A stretch of DNA of 64,000 nucleotides from Eubacteriales bacterium. GTDB taxonomy: Bacteria; Bacillota; Clostridia; Lachnospirales; Lachnospiraceae. The notes beneath the pieces were generated by a model. That model was not told the origin of the DNA and did no database searches. It saw only the letters and a list, made by a program, of their open reading frames with translations. Where the stretch lies: the NCBI GenBank assembly GCA_030536995.1, contig JAUNOY010000004.1:1-64000 (forward strand), given 5' to 3'. This document shows positions 1 through 8,070 of the stretch, piece after piece (position 1 is the stretch's first letter; each line of letters starts with the position of its first letter). The position numbers were made by a program, and so were the translations under genes.

Positions 1-177
1 GCCACCCTTGCATATCATAGAAGAATCTTATTTACAGACTTTTTCTCACAGTCTCACAATCCGTGGGAATCGTACCAGTAATACGCTGTTCAGTTCCACC
101 TGTAAGGTGGCAGACGCACAATAGTATATTTATGGTGTATTTTTAACTTTTCGCATGTTTAATTCACCGGCATAGAT
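1..177. other. unassigned left edge of window
   Basis: No gene can be supported here. Frame 1 on the plus strand is open from the edge to a TAA at 79-81, about 26 codons with no recognisable family, so it could be the tail of a gene cut by the window or chance. From about 160 onward the sequence leads into the transposase remnant, but stop codons interrupt the transposase frame. Confidence 0.3.
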
Positions 178-411
178 ATGGACAGAATTATTTACACATG
201 TATTGAGTCGTTCCATTCCCTGATTAAGAGAGAATGGCTGAATCGGTTTAAGATCCGAGCTTATGATCATGCATATTGTTTGATTTTTGAATATTTGGAA
301 GCATTCTACAATACGAAACGAATTCATAGTCACTGTGATTATATGTCACCAAACGATTATGAAGAGCTGTATCGTAGGCTTCAGCAAGACGAATTGCAGC
401 TGGCAGGTTAA
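178..411 (+). pseudogene. IS3-family transposase, C-terminal fragment
   Basis: The 77 codons encode the end of an rve/rve_3 integrase core: CIESFHSLIKREWL, then a middle helix, then YNTKRIHSHCDYMSPNDYE, which is the usual C-terminal signature of IS3-family (IS150-like) OrfB transposases. The catalytic DDE aspartates and the N-terminal HTH are absent. A stop codon (TAA at 160-162) lies just upstream in frame, so this is a dead remnant rather than an active element. The stretch after the stop, ending near 460 with ...GACATAGGACCA, looks like the CA-ending right terminus of such an element. No left end is visible inside the window. Confidence 0.75.
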
Positions 412-460
412 GATGAGGAAAACCTCATTTTAACTTGTACTAAATCTTGACATAGGACCA
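412..460 (+). mobile_element. probable right end of IS3-family remnant
   Basis: After the transposase stop, the sequence runs to ...AAATCTTGACATAGGACCA at 442-460. IS3-family elements end in CA and usually place the right inverted repeat within about 50 bp of the transposase stop, which fits. The matching left terminus is outside the window or lost, so the boundary is inferred from one end only. Confidence 0.4.
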
Positions 461-525
461 TAATTATAGCATATCCGAATTGGGTATCATAGATATTTTA
501 TTACTGAGGAACCAGGAAAAATATC

Positions 526-554
526 TGGAAATTTTGTAAAGGATATGGTATAAT
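526..554 (+). promoter_or_regulatory. sigma-70-type promoter for the CNNM gene
   Basis: A perfect -10 box TATAAT (549-554) lies 17 bp after TGGAAA (526-531), a 4/6 match to TTGACA. Transcription would begin near 561, about 185 nt before the start codon, giving a long 5' leader. Confidence 0.6.
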
Positions 555-560
555 TCGGAA

Positions 561-745
561 CATATATATTTGAGAAAGGAGCAAAAAGAGAAAATGGAAG
601 AAGGCGACAGCGCCAATGGAAATCAACCTCCGTTATCTCATATGTTTGAATGGATAAGACATAGTCTGTTTTTACAGGAGTAAGAGACAGGCTCTGTCTT
701 TTTGTGCTTTTATACCATACATATTGAGATATTGGAGGTTTTATT
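561..745 (+). promoter_or_regulatory. structured leader with terminator, unassigned
   Basis: The leader holds a GGCG-ACA-CGCC-type hairpin (around 602-616), short inverted repeats (CTGTTTTTACAG at 666-677), then a Rho-independent terminator: AGACAG (685-690), loop GCT, CTGTCT (694-699), followed by a T tract. The layout of promoter, folded region, terminator and transporter is that of an attenuator or riboswitch. I could not match it to the yybP-ykoY, M-box, fluoride or c-di-AMP consensus by eye. Confidence 0.4.
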
Positions 746-2047
746 TTGAAAGATTCTATGATTATGATTATATTGTTACAGGTTGTTTTAATTTTTTTGA
801 ATGCAGTTTTTGCATGTGCAGAAATTGCAGTGATTTCCATGAATGACAATAAACTTGCAAAGATGGCGGCAGAGGGAGATAAACGTGCCGTACGCCTGGC
901 ACAGCTGACAAGTCAGCCAGCCAGATTTCTGGCAACCATTCAGGTAGCGATTACCTTATCCGGATTTTTGGGAAGCGCTTTTGCAGCAGAAAATTTTTCC
1001 GGAATTCTGGTGGAGGCTTTGGTAAAAACAGGTATTCCCATTGCTCCCTCCATTTTGGATTCTGTTTCTGTTATTTTTATTACCATTGTTTTGTCATATT
1101 TTACTCTCGTATTTGGAGAACTTGTGCCAAAGCAGATTGCCATGAGAAAAGCAGAACCGCTGGCGCTGGCTATGTCCGGAATGATCAGTGGAATTGCAAA
1201 AATTTTTGCTCCTCTTGTAAATATGCTTACAATGTCCACAAATGGTATTCTCCGTATGCTTGGAATTGATCCCAACGGGGACACAGAAAATGTAAGTGAA
1301 GAGGAAATTCGTATGATGGTGGATGCAGGCAGTGAAAAAGGAACCATTGACCACGAAGAACGGGAATTTATTCAGAATGTATTTGAATTTGATGATCTCA
1401 CTGCAGAAGAAATCCTTACGCATAGAACAGAAGTAATCATGTTAGATGTGGAAGAATCTGCCGAGGGTTGGAAAGATACTATTTTTCGTACCAGACATAC
1501 GCTTTATCCTGTATGCCAGGGAACGGCAGACAAGGTGATCGGGGTAATGAACGCAAAAGATTATTTCCGTCTGGACAGCCGGGATTTGGAAAATGTGATG
1601 AAACAGGCAGTAAATCCTGCATATTTTGTACCGGATACAATAAAAGCAGATGTTTTGTTCCGAAATATGAAAAAAAGGAAAGAAACTATGGCAGTGGTTC
1701 TGGATGAGTATGGCGGTGTGACGGGAATTCTTACAATCAATGATCTGATAGAGCAGCTGGTGGGAGATCTTGGAGAGGATGAAGAAGAACATACAGTAGA
1801 GCAACTGGAAGAAAATGTGTGGAAGATTTCCGGAGGAATTCCGTTAGAAGAGGTTTCAGAGCAACTTGGAATTTCCTTATCCTGTGAGGAATACGATACC
1901 TTCAGTGGTTTGATTTTTCATCATTTACAAAGCATTCCTGAGGATGGAACGGATGTGGAAATTGAGTTTTCCGGTTTGAAGATTCGGGTAACAGAAATCG
2001 AAGATCATCAGGTAAAAACAGCAATCGTTCAGAAGACAGAAAAATAA
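746..2047 (+). CDS. CNNM/CorC (HlyC) family transporter
   Basis: A 433-residue member of the hemolysin/CorC/CNNM family, inner-membrane proteins implicated in Mg2+ or other divalent-cation homeostasis. The N-terminal DUF21 (CNNM) domain has about four hydrophobic segments (residues 1-150, including the ...VFGELVPKQIAMRKAEPLA segment), followed by a tandem CBS pair (about 205-325, with VLDEYGGVTGILTINDLIEQL) and a C-terminal CorC_HlyC domain (about 345-425). The start is TTG at 746, eight bases after GGAGG (733-737). An upstream leader with its own terminator suggests that expression is controlled by attenuation. The older name hemolysin is misleading: nothing here indicates a toxin. The transported ion cannot be read from the sequence. 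Confidence 0.88.
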   Translation: MKDSMIMIILLQVVLIFLNAVFACAEIAVISMNDNKLAKMAAEGDKRAVRLAQLTSQPARFLATIQVAITLSGFLGSAFAAENFSGILVEALVKTGIPIAPSILDSVSVIFITIVLSYFTLVFGELVPKQIAMRKAEPLALAMSGMISGIAKIFAPLVNMLTMSTNGILRMLGIDPNGDTENVSEEEIRMMVDAGSEKGTIDHEEREFIQNVFEFDDLTAEEILTHRTEVIMLDVEESAEGWKDTIFRTRHTLYPVCQGTADKVIGVMNAKDYFRLDSRDLENVMKQAVNPAYFVPDTIKADVLFRNMKKRKETMAVVLDEYGGVTGILTINDLIEQLVGDLGEDEEEHTVEQLEENVWKISGGIPLEEVSEQLGISLSCEEYDTFSGLIFHHLQSIPEDGTDVEIEFSGLKIRVTEIEDHQVKTAIVQKTEK

Positions 2048-2097
2048 TAGCTATAAGATAGAAGCCGATGGAAATATCAGTCAGGAGTGAGCAGACA

Positions 2098-2460
2098 GTG
2101 AAAAGAGAAGAAATTTTTGAATACGTGAAAAAAAGATATGGAACAATGCCGGAGTACCTGTGGAGAAGTTCTCCGGACAGCGCAGTACTTCGTCACGAAA
2201 ATGGAAAATGGTATGCGGTGTTTATGGTGATTGACAGAAAGAAACTTGGATTTCAGGAAGAGGGTGTTGTGGATATCATAGATGTGAAATGTGATCCTGA
2301 AATGATAGGTATGATTCTTCAGACCCGCGGTTTTTTGCCGGGATATCATATGAATAAGCAGCATTGGATTACAATTCTTCTGGACGGGACTGTGGGAAAA
2401 GAACAGATTCTGGATTTTCTGGATCTGAGCAATACTCTTGTTGAGAGACTTTCGGAGTGA
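2098..2460 (+). CDS. MmcQ/YjbR family protein
   Basis: A small cytosolic protein of the MmcQ/YjbR family (CyaY-like fold). The N-terminus KREEIFEYVKKRYGTMPEYLW and the segment HENGKWYAVFMVIDRKKLG match the family pattern, and the C-terminal GYHMNKQHWITILLDGTV is the other conserved block. The GTG at 2098 is preferred because AGGAG precedes it and family members begin at this point (about 121 residues). An upstream ATG at 2068 would add ten residues. The family is annotated as DNA-binding on structural grounds but has no firm function. The gene lies 50 bp after the CNNM gene on the same strand and may be co-transcribed. Confidence 0.75.
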   Translation: MKREEIFEYVKKRYGTMPEYLWRSSPDSAVLRHENGKWYAVFMVIDRKKLGFQEEGVVDIIDVKCDPEMIGMILQTRGFLPGYHMNKQHWITILLDGTVGKEQILDFLDLSNTLVERLSE

Positions 2461-2507
2461 AGATAGGGATGAAAATTGTAGTTTGAAAAGTAGGTATAAG
2501 AAGGGCG

Positions 2508-3316
2508 ATGGCATTATTTGAAAAACGAGACAAAAAATGTGTAGCTATAGAAAAGGAATGTATTGCTTTATTAAAAAAAGAAGAGCAGTTTAATCAAAAA
2601 GCGCTGAAGGCTCAATCGCCTCACTGGAAAGCTGAATTGGAGAAAAAAGTTCCTGAAAAAGTTTATCATAGTCTGGAGGTGGCATTCACAAAAGCATTTT
2701 CTGTAGTATTTACAAAAGGCGTGGGGGTAATAGAGAAAACATACAATAGGGAGAATCTGGAGGCAACCTACTCATTCAGGACTATGCTGTTCAGGTTAAA
2801 GGTGGTCGAAGGGAACTGAGACAAGTCAAGCGAAATGCAAATCGCTCCGGCATGGCGAATGTTGCCCTGACAACAGTGGAAGGGATTGGACTTGGGGCGC
2901 TTGGTATTGGTTTACCGGATATCGTCCTGTTTGTTGGTATGCTGCTCAAGGGCATTTATCAGACTGCTATAGGTTATGGCTTTACATACGATAGCACTGG
3001 GGAACGGTTGTTTATTCTGCGAATGATGGAAGCTGCGCTTATGAGAAACTCTGATTTTGAGGAAAAAAATGCACAGGTAGACAATATGATTGAAGGAATA
3101 ACATTAATTGGAGAGAATGATTTGGAGGAACAGCTTCAAAAGACATCCAGCGCCTTTGCAGTGGATATGCTGTTACTCAAATTTGTGCAGGGCTTCCCGT
3201 TGGTAGGAGTTCTTGGAGGAGTTGCCAATCCAATTTATTATAAAAAAATAATGCGCTATGTTCAGATGAAATATCACAAGAGATATCTTATGGCAGCAGC
3301 GCAGCGGAATGGCTGA
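2508..3316 (+). pseudogene. EcsC family protein, frameshifted
   Basis: Two reading frames together encode one EcsC-family protein of about 270 residues. The first (from ATG 2508) runs normally to ENLEATYS and then leaves frame, stopping at 2819. The second carries on from about 2774 as QDYAVQVKGGRRELRQ and continues through GMANVALTTVEGIGLGALG and DYPD-type hydrophobic segments to the stop at 3316. Adding one base near 2774 restores a single continuous frame. EcsC-type proteins are membrane-associated, first named from the B. subtilis ecs locus, and have no defined biochemistry. The break could be a real inactivating mutation or a sequencing error; there is no homopolymer at the site. Confidence 0.75.
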
Positions 3317-3411
3317 GTGTTCCGGAACTTTTTATTGCAATTTCATTGATGTTCTTTTAAAATGAAAAGAACAATGGACTAACTATCAAATAACGGAAAT
3401 GGAGTTAAAAA

Positions 3412-4254
3412 ATGGATTTAAAAAACAGAACACTTTCAAATTTCGCAGAGCTTGTCGAATCTGGTGAGTGCAAAAAATTTAAAGGAAGATTAAAGGTAGG
3501 TGTGGATCTTGGAACTGCAAATACGGTTCTGGCTGTTGTAGATACTGCAAATCGTCCAATAGCTGGAATTTCCGCGCCTTCTCATGCGATTCAGGATGGA
3601 GTGATTTTAAACTATTATGAATGCGTACAACTCGTAACCAAATTAAAAGAAACGCTGGAAGAACGACTTAGTACGGAGCTTACTTATGCGGCTGCCGCGA
3701 TTCCGCCCGGAGTATCTGAAGGCAGTGTTAAGAGCATTGGCTATGTACTGGAAGGCGCTGGTTTCGAAGTAACCAACATCGTAGATGAACCGACTGCAGC
3801 AGCGGCTGTACTGAAAATCAGCGACGGCGCTGTTGTAGATGTGGGTGGAGGCACTACAGGTATCAGCATTCTGAAGGACGGAGAAGTAATTTATACGGAT
3901 GATGAGGCAACTGGTGGAACTCATATGACAATGACGGTTGCAGGACATTATCGCATTCCTTATGAAGAAGCTGAAATACTGAAAAGGCAGCCGGACAAAC
4001 AGGAAGAAATCTTTCCTGTGATTAAAGCTACCGTAGAAAAAATGGCTCTGATTACGGAAAAGTTTATCAAAGGATACGATGTTCCTGCTATCTATGTCGT
4101 AGGCGGATCTTCTATGTTCCGGGAATTTGCGCCTGTATTTGAGAAGCGCCTGAAGCTTCCGGTATACCAGCCGGTTCATCCGCTTCTTGTTACGCCGCTT
4201 GGAATTGCTTATTGTTGTCAGCTTCCAAAACCTTCTGCTAAAAAAACAACCTGA
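3412..4254 (+). CDS. eutJ: EutJ-like Hsp70/actin-fold chaperone
   Basis: A 280-residue EutJ homologue, an ATPase-fold protein of the Hsp70/MreB/FtsA superfamily. Phosphate-1 motif KVGVDLGTANTVLAV (about residues 25-40), phosphate-2 motif VVDVGGGTTGISIL (about 141-155) and adenosine motif IYVVGGSSMFREF (about 228-240) are in order. EutJ is encoded in ethanolamine-utilisation microcompartment operons and is thought to act as a chaperone for the lyase or its reactivation. Here it stands alone, with no eut genes in the window. The nearest related system is the diol dehydratase operon some 7 kb away on the other strand. The ribosome binding site is weak. A sister role in Pdu assembly is possible but unproven. 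Confidence 0.8.
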   Translation: MDLKNRTLSNFAELVESGECKKFKGRLKVGVDLGTANTVLAVVDTANRPIAGISAPSHAIQDGVILNYYECVQLVTKLKETLEERLSTELTYAAAAIPPGVSEGSVKSIGYVLEGAGFEVTNIVDEPTAAAAVLKISDGAVVDVGGGTTGISILKDGEVIYTDDEATGGTHMTMTVAGHYRIPYEEAEILKRQPDKQEEIFPVIKATVEKMALITEKFIKGYDVPAIYVVGGSSMFREFAPVFEKRLKLPVYQPVHPLLVTPLGIAYCCQLPKPSAKKTT

Positions 4255-4281
4255 ATACGTTAAAAAAATAATAATGAAATC

Positions 4282-4310
4282 TTGACAAAAATATGTAATA
4301 TTGTTAAAAT
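4282..4310 (+). promoter_or_regulatory. sigma-70-type promoter for DUF2871 gene
   Basis: TTGACA (4282-4287), a 17-bp spacer and TAAAAT (4305-4310) lie about 50 bp before the ATG. Confidence 0.65.
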
Positions 4311-4360
4311 GAACAATGTTCAAATATTGCCTTACAATTAAGAAGAAAGGAAAACAAAAA

Positions 4361-4768
4361 ATGAAGAAATTATGGAACATTGCTTTTACATATTTTCTGG
4401 CAGCTATGGCAGGAGGCGTTTTTTACAGAGAGTTTACCAAATATTGGGGATATACAGGGGAAACCACACTTGGTTATATTCATGTACATTTAATGGTATT
4501 GGGAACATTTACTTTCCTTCTGCTGGGTGTGATTGCAAAAGTTACAAATCTGACCAGTCAGAAAAGATTTCCTGTTTTTGTAAAACTGTATAATATTATT
4601 TTACCTCTTATGATGGTGGTAATGATTTGGAGAGGTGTTCTTCAGACTATTGGAATAGAACTGTCCAGAGGAATGGATGCAGCTATTTCAGGGATGGCAG
4701 GACTGACACATATTGCAATTGCAGGAACATGGATTTTCTTATTTACAATTTTGAAAAGAACGGAATAA
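4361..4768 (+). CDS. DUF2871 membrane protein
   Basis: A 135-residue membrane protein of the DUF2871 family, with four predicted transmembrane helices. Recognisable blocks are AAMAGGVFYREFTKYWGYTG, an amphipathic/membrane segment LGYIHVHLMVLGTFTFLLL with two conserved histidines, and AGLTHIAIAGTWIFLF near the end. The histidines inside helices recall haem- or metal-binding membrane proteins, but the family function is unknown. The start at 4361 follows AGAAAGGA at a normal distance. A clear promoter and a strong terminator flank it, so the gene forms its own transcription unit. Confidence 0.8.
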   Translation: MKKLWNIAFTYFLAAMAGGVFYREFTKYWGYTGETTLGYIHVHLMVLGTFTFLLLGVIAKVTNLTSQKRFPVFVKLYNIILPLMMVVMIWRGVLQTIGIELSRGMDAAISGMAGLTHIAIAGTWIFLFTILKRTE

Positions 4769-4775
4769 AGATTTG

Positions 4776-4807
4776 ACAGGGGACAAAAGAAATGTCCCCT
4801 GTTTTTT
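4776..4807 (+). terminator. Rho-independent terminator
   Basis: Ten-base perfect stem ACAGGGGACA (4776-4785) / TGTCCCCTGT (4793-4802) followed by six T. It ends the DUF2871 unit. The convergent antiporter gene stops at 4810. Confidence 0.9.
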
Positions 4808-4809
4808 GC

Positions 4810-6012
4810 TTAATGACTTTCTTGGCGAAGAAGCTTTTTATAGGTGGAATCAATTCCCAAAGCCCCCAGTGGAGCAGTAATCAAAATGGCAAGAACTGCC
4901 ACAGAAAGAGTGATTTTTCCGCAGGGAAGCCCCAATGTCAGTGGGATAGAACCGATTGCCGCCTGTACAGTTGCTTTTGGAAGATAAGCAATTATACAGA
5001 AAATACGCTCCTTCCATGTCAGAGAGGTTTTCATGAGACAAAGGAAAACACCGACAGATCGGAAAGTAAGTGCAATAATTATCATTATAAGAGCAGAAAT
5101 TCCGGCATTCATTGTGTACCGTATATCAACTGTAGCTCCGACCAGAACAAATAAAACTACTTCTGCAGCAAGCCAGAGCTTTCCAAATTTTTCGGCCAGA
5201 CGCTGTGAAACAAAAGTAACACTTTTTATTTTTATTGCGCAGGCCATGCTTACGACGGCAAGCAGACCGGATACAGACACAGTGCCTTCCAACCATGTTT
5301 CTATTGCCATAAGAAGGAAGGATACGCCCAAAATAATAATAACTTTCATGCTGTTTCTGACATAGTGTTTGTGTGCGTATGCTGTTTCAAAAAACAGGCT
5401 GAGAATGTAACCTGCGATTGCCCCGAAAACGATACCGAGAATAATGGAAACAGGAATATTTACAAAATCCAGAATATCTGCATTGCCGCCCTGTGCCATA
5501 CGGACAAAGGTTGAAAACAATACGATAACGAAAATATCGTCACAGGAAGCACTTGCCATAATAAGTTGCGGTATACTTTTATCTGTACCATATTTTGAAT
5601 CCATAAGATGAACCATTCGTGGTACAACGACTGCGGGAGAAACTGCTGCGAGAACAGCGCCTGTTACAGCAGCATCTATTATTGAGATGCCAAGAATATT
5701 CGGGGCAAATAAAAGAAATCCCAGAATTTCAAAACTTGCCGGTACGCATGACATCAGAATAGCCGGACGTCCTACTTTTTTCAAGTCGGAGAGATTAAGC
5801 GATAATCCGGCCTTGAGAAGAATGATGATCAGTGCCATTTGCCGCAAATCTGCGGAAACCGACAGAATAGACGGATCAAGCAGGTTGAGAACATATGGAC
5901 CTAAAAGGATACCTGTCAGAAGCATGCCGATGATACGCGGCAGTTTCAATTTCTGGAAAATAGAAGCCATTATCAGTTCAATAAGAAAAATGAATGCAAG
6001 AGATGTTAACAT
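4810..6012 (-). CDS. cation:proton antiporter (CPA family)
   Basis: A 400-residue polytopic membrane protein of the monovalent cation:proton antiporter superfamily (Na+/H+ exchanger fold). Eleven to thirteen hydrophobic helices are visible. The typical start is QKLKLPRIIGMLLTGILLGP; the extended-helix region reads MASASCDDIFVIVLFS, where the CDD pair occupies the position of the family's ion-binding acidic residues. A later helix has AYLPKATVQAAIGSIPL, the conserved lysine/arginine-containing TM typical of CPA members. ATG at 6012 is preceded by AAGGAGGAA; longer in-frame extension upstream lacks a ribosome binding site. No C-terminal TrkA-N domain is present. Whether Na+ or K+ is moved cannot be decided. 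Confidence 0.85.
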   Translation of the reverse strand: MLTSLAFIFLIELIMASIFQKLKLPRIIGMLLTGILLGPYVLNLLDPSILSVSADLRQMALIIILLKAGLSLNLSDLKKVGRPAILMSCVPASFEILGFLLFAPNILGISIIDAAVTGAVLAAVSPAVVVPRMVHLMDSKYGTDKSIPQLIMASASCDDIFVIVLFSTFVRMAQGGNADILDFVNIPVSIILGIVFGAIAGYILSLFFETAYAHKHYVRNSMKVIIILGVSFLLMAIETWLEGTVSVSGLLAVVSMACAIKIKSVTFVSQRLAEKFGKLWLAAEVVLFVLVGATVDIRYTMNAGISALIMIIIALTFRSVGVFLCLMKTSLTWKERIFCIIAYLPKATVQAAIGSIPLTLGLPCGKITLSVAVLAILITAPLGALGIDSTYKKLLRQESH

Positions 6013-6138
6013 AGTGTTCCTCCTTAAAAGATGCAAGGTATTATAGCATTGAGCAACATTTTTGTAAATGTTTTTTGCCTTAAAGAAAAACAGGAGCCTC
6101 ACTTGCAAATTTTTCTGCAGTTTAATGTCCGCCACTCA

Positions 6139-6167
6139 TTGACAAATGACTTTCTGTGTGATATTCT
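6139..6167 (+). promoter_or_regulatory. promoter of the glycine riboswitch transcript
   Basis: TTGACA (6139-6144), 17-bp spacer, TATTCT (6162-6167). Transcription from about 6174 would include the entire riboswitch. Confidence 0.65.
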
Positions 6168-6207
6168 ATAGAAGCATTCGAGGAAGCCTCTTGAATCCGA
6201 AATGTTT

Positions 6208-6312
6208 TTTGGAGACTGGAGGTGGAGAATACTCTGGAAAAACTCTTAATTGAGTACCGAAGGTGTAAGGTTCTGATGGACTGAATCTCTCAGGTAAAGG
6301 AGACAGAGGCGT
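6208..6312 (+). promoter_or_regulatory. glycine riboswitch
   Basis: The region contains the conserved glycine-aptamer landmarks in order: GGTGGAGAATACTCTGGA, ACCGAAGGTGTAAG, and AATCTCTCAGGTAAAGGAGA followed by CAGAGG. Only one complete aptamer is evident; the preceding bases may form the linker/kink-turn that single-aptamer versions use. It sits between a promoter and a terminator and directly precedes an amino-acid:sodium symporter of the glycine/alanine family, the usual context. Confidence 0.85.
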
Positions 6313-6367
6313 GAATTCTGATATATGAATTTCTCGTACTGGCTTTTCTCAATTTACATGTTTTTTC

Positions 6368-6397
6368 AGAGCAGCGATTTAAGCTGCTCTATTTTTA
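6368..6397 (+). terminator. riboswitch expression-platform terminator
   Basis: Stem AGAGCAGC (6368-6375) / GCTGCTCT (6383-6390) plus ATTTTTAT. Being placed between the glycine aptamer and the start codon, it is the likely regulated terminator. Confidence 0.8.
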
Positions 6398-6426
6398 TGA
6401 AATAATGTATGTAAGGAGAAGAAAAA

Positions 6427-7818
6427 ATGTCTGAAACACTGTTACCAATTGTACAAACAATCAATAGCTATTTATCTGATTACATCCTGTTTATTCTGCT
6501 GATTGCAGTAGGATTATGTTACTCTTTCAAAACCCGGTTTGTCCAGGTGAGATGCTTTGGAGAAGGGATGCGCCATGTATTTGGAAATCTGACTTTGAAC
6601 GGTAAAAAACACGAATCCGGAATGAGTTCTTTTCAGGCTCTTGCAACTGCTGTTGCTGCGCAGGTAGGAACCGGAAATATCGTAGGTGCATCCGGGGCTA
6701 TATTGACAGGCGGTCCCGGCGCCATTTTCTGGATGTGGGTGATTGCATTTTTCGGTATGGCAACTATATATGCAGAAGCAATTCTTGCACAGGAAACACG
6801 CACGGTTGATAAGAAAGGTAATATCAAAGGCGGTCCGGTGTATTACATAACAACAGCTTTCAAGGGGAATACAGGTAAATTTCTTGCCGGTTTTTTTGCA
6901 GTTGCAATTACACTTGCGCTTGGATTCTTTGGTTGCATGGTACAGTCCAATTCCATTGGATCTACCTGTGAAACTGCGTTTGGAATCCCATCCTGGGTAG
7001 TAGGGCTTATTCTTGTAGTTATCTGCGGATTCATTTTTCTGGGTGGAATTAAGCGTCTTGCAGCAGTTACGGAAAAAATTGTTCCTGTTATGGCGGCATT
7101 GTTTTTACTGGGAAGTCTGATTCTCTTAATTGCAAGAATTAAGTATATTCCGGCTACTATTGGAATGATTTTCAAATATGCGTTTCAGCCGCAGGCAATT
7201 ATTGGCGGTTCTTTTGGAGTAGCTTTGAAAATTGCGCTGACTCAGGGGGCGAAGCGAGGACTTTTTTCCAATGAAGCAGGTATGGGTTCCACTCCGCATG
7301 CTCATGCTCTGGCAAATGTTAAAAAGCCTCATGATCAGGGATGTGTGGCTATGATTGGTGTATTTATTGATACGTTTGTAGTATTAACATTAAATGCGCT
7401 GGTTGTAATTTCTACTTTATATACCAGCGATGGTATTCTTGCCAATGGCTATACAGGCGCTGCTGTAGAAGTTGTAAATAAAACAAATCTGACACAGACT
7501 GCATTTGGTCTTGTTTTTGGTGAACAGATTGGCGCGGTTTTCATTGCAGTGACCCTGTTTTTCTTTGCGTTTTCTACAATTTTAGGATGGAATCTGTTTG
7601 GAAAAATTAATGTTTCATATCTTTTTGGCGAAAAAGCGACGAAGATATACACGGTTATTGCTCTGATTTTTATTTTCCTTGGAACACTGGCTTCTAACGA
7701 TCTTGTATGGGAACTTTCAGACATGTTTAATAACCTTATGGTAATCCCGAATGCTCTGGCGCTGTTCGCACTTACCGGAATGGTGACGGCATCTATGAGA
7801 CGGGCGAAGAAGTTATAA
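6427..7818 (+). CDS. AGCS-family sodium:glycine/alanine symporter
   Basis: A 463-residue transporter of the alanine or glycine:cation symporter (AGCS) family. The family fingerprint is clear: SSFQALATAVAAQVGTGNIVGASGAI near residue 65-90, GGPGAIFWMWVIAFFGMAT, and GAKRGLFSNEAGMGSTPHAH around residue 275-295, which forms part of the substrate site. About ten to eleven helices. Start ATG 6427 follows TAAGGAGA. It lies directly after a glycine riboswitch and its terminator, which makes glycine the most probable substrate or signal: with a single downstream gene, the riboswitch either switches on export/uptake when glycine is high or limits uptake. The direction of control cannot be read from the sequence alone. 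Confidence 0.9.
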   Translation: MSETLLPIVQTINSYLSDYILFILLIAVGLCYSFKTRFVQVRCFGEGMRHVFGNLTLNGKKHESGMSSFQALATAVAAQVGTGNIVGASGAILTGGPGAIFWMWVIAFFGMATIYAEAILAQETRTVDKKGNIKGGPVYYITTAFKGNTGKFLAGFFAVAITLALGFFGCMVQSNSIGSTCETAFGIPSWVVGLILVVICGFIFLGGIKRLAAVTEKIVPVMAALFLLGSLILLIARIKYIPATIGMIFKYAFQPQAIIGGSFGVALKIALTQGAKRGLFSNEAGMGSTPHAHALANVKKPHDQGCVAMIGVFIDTFVVLTLNALVVISTLYTSDGILANGYTGAAVEVVNKTNLTQTAFGLVFGEQIGAVFIAVTLFFFAFSTILGWNLFGKINVSYLFGEKATKIYTVIALIFIFLGTLASNDLVWELSDMFNNLMVIPNALALFALTGMVTASMRRAKKL

Positions 7819-8070
7819 GAGAAAACCTGGATAATGTTTATTATGTGACCAGCTTGGTTGGTTCTGTATGTAAAAGGTGATTGTTGAATGATTCAAAATC
7901 ACATAAATACAGGATTAACTGAGCTGTTTTTTTTAGAAAACAGGTTTTGGCAAAGAAAATTTGAAACAGAGTATTTTTTACATAGATTTAATCATAACAA
8001 ACCATTAGATTATACGATATGGTGCTAATATACAGAAGAAATATTTTTAAAAAGGTTAAAGAGGTTTTTT

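Noticed and set aside
2774..2790. Programmed frameshift in the EcsC gene
   Set aside because: No slippery heptamer or downstream structure; a simple one-base indel is enough.
3643..4380. Long minus-strand frame opposite EutJ
   Set aside because: Antisense to the conserved ATPase gene, with no ribosome binding site or domain.
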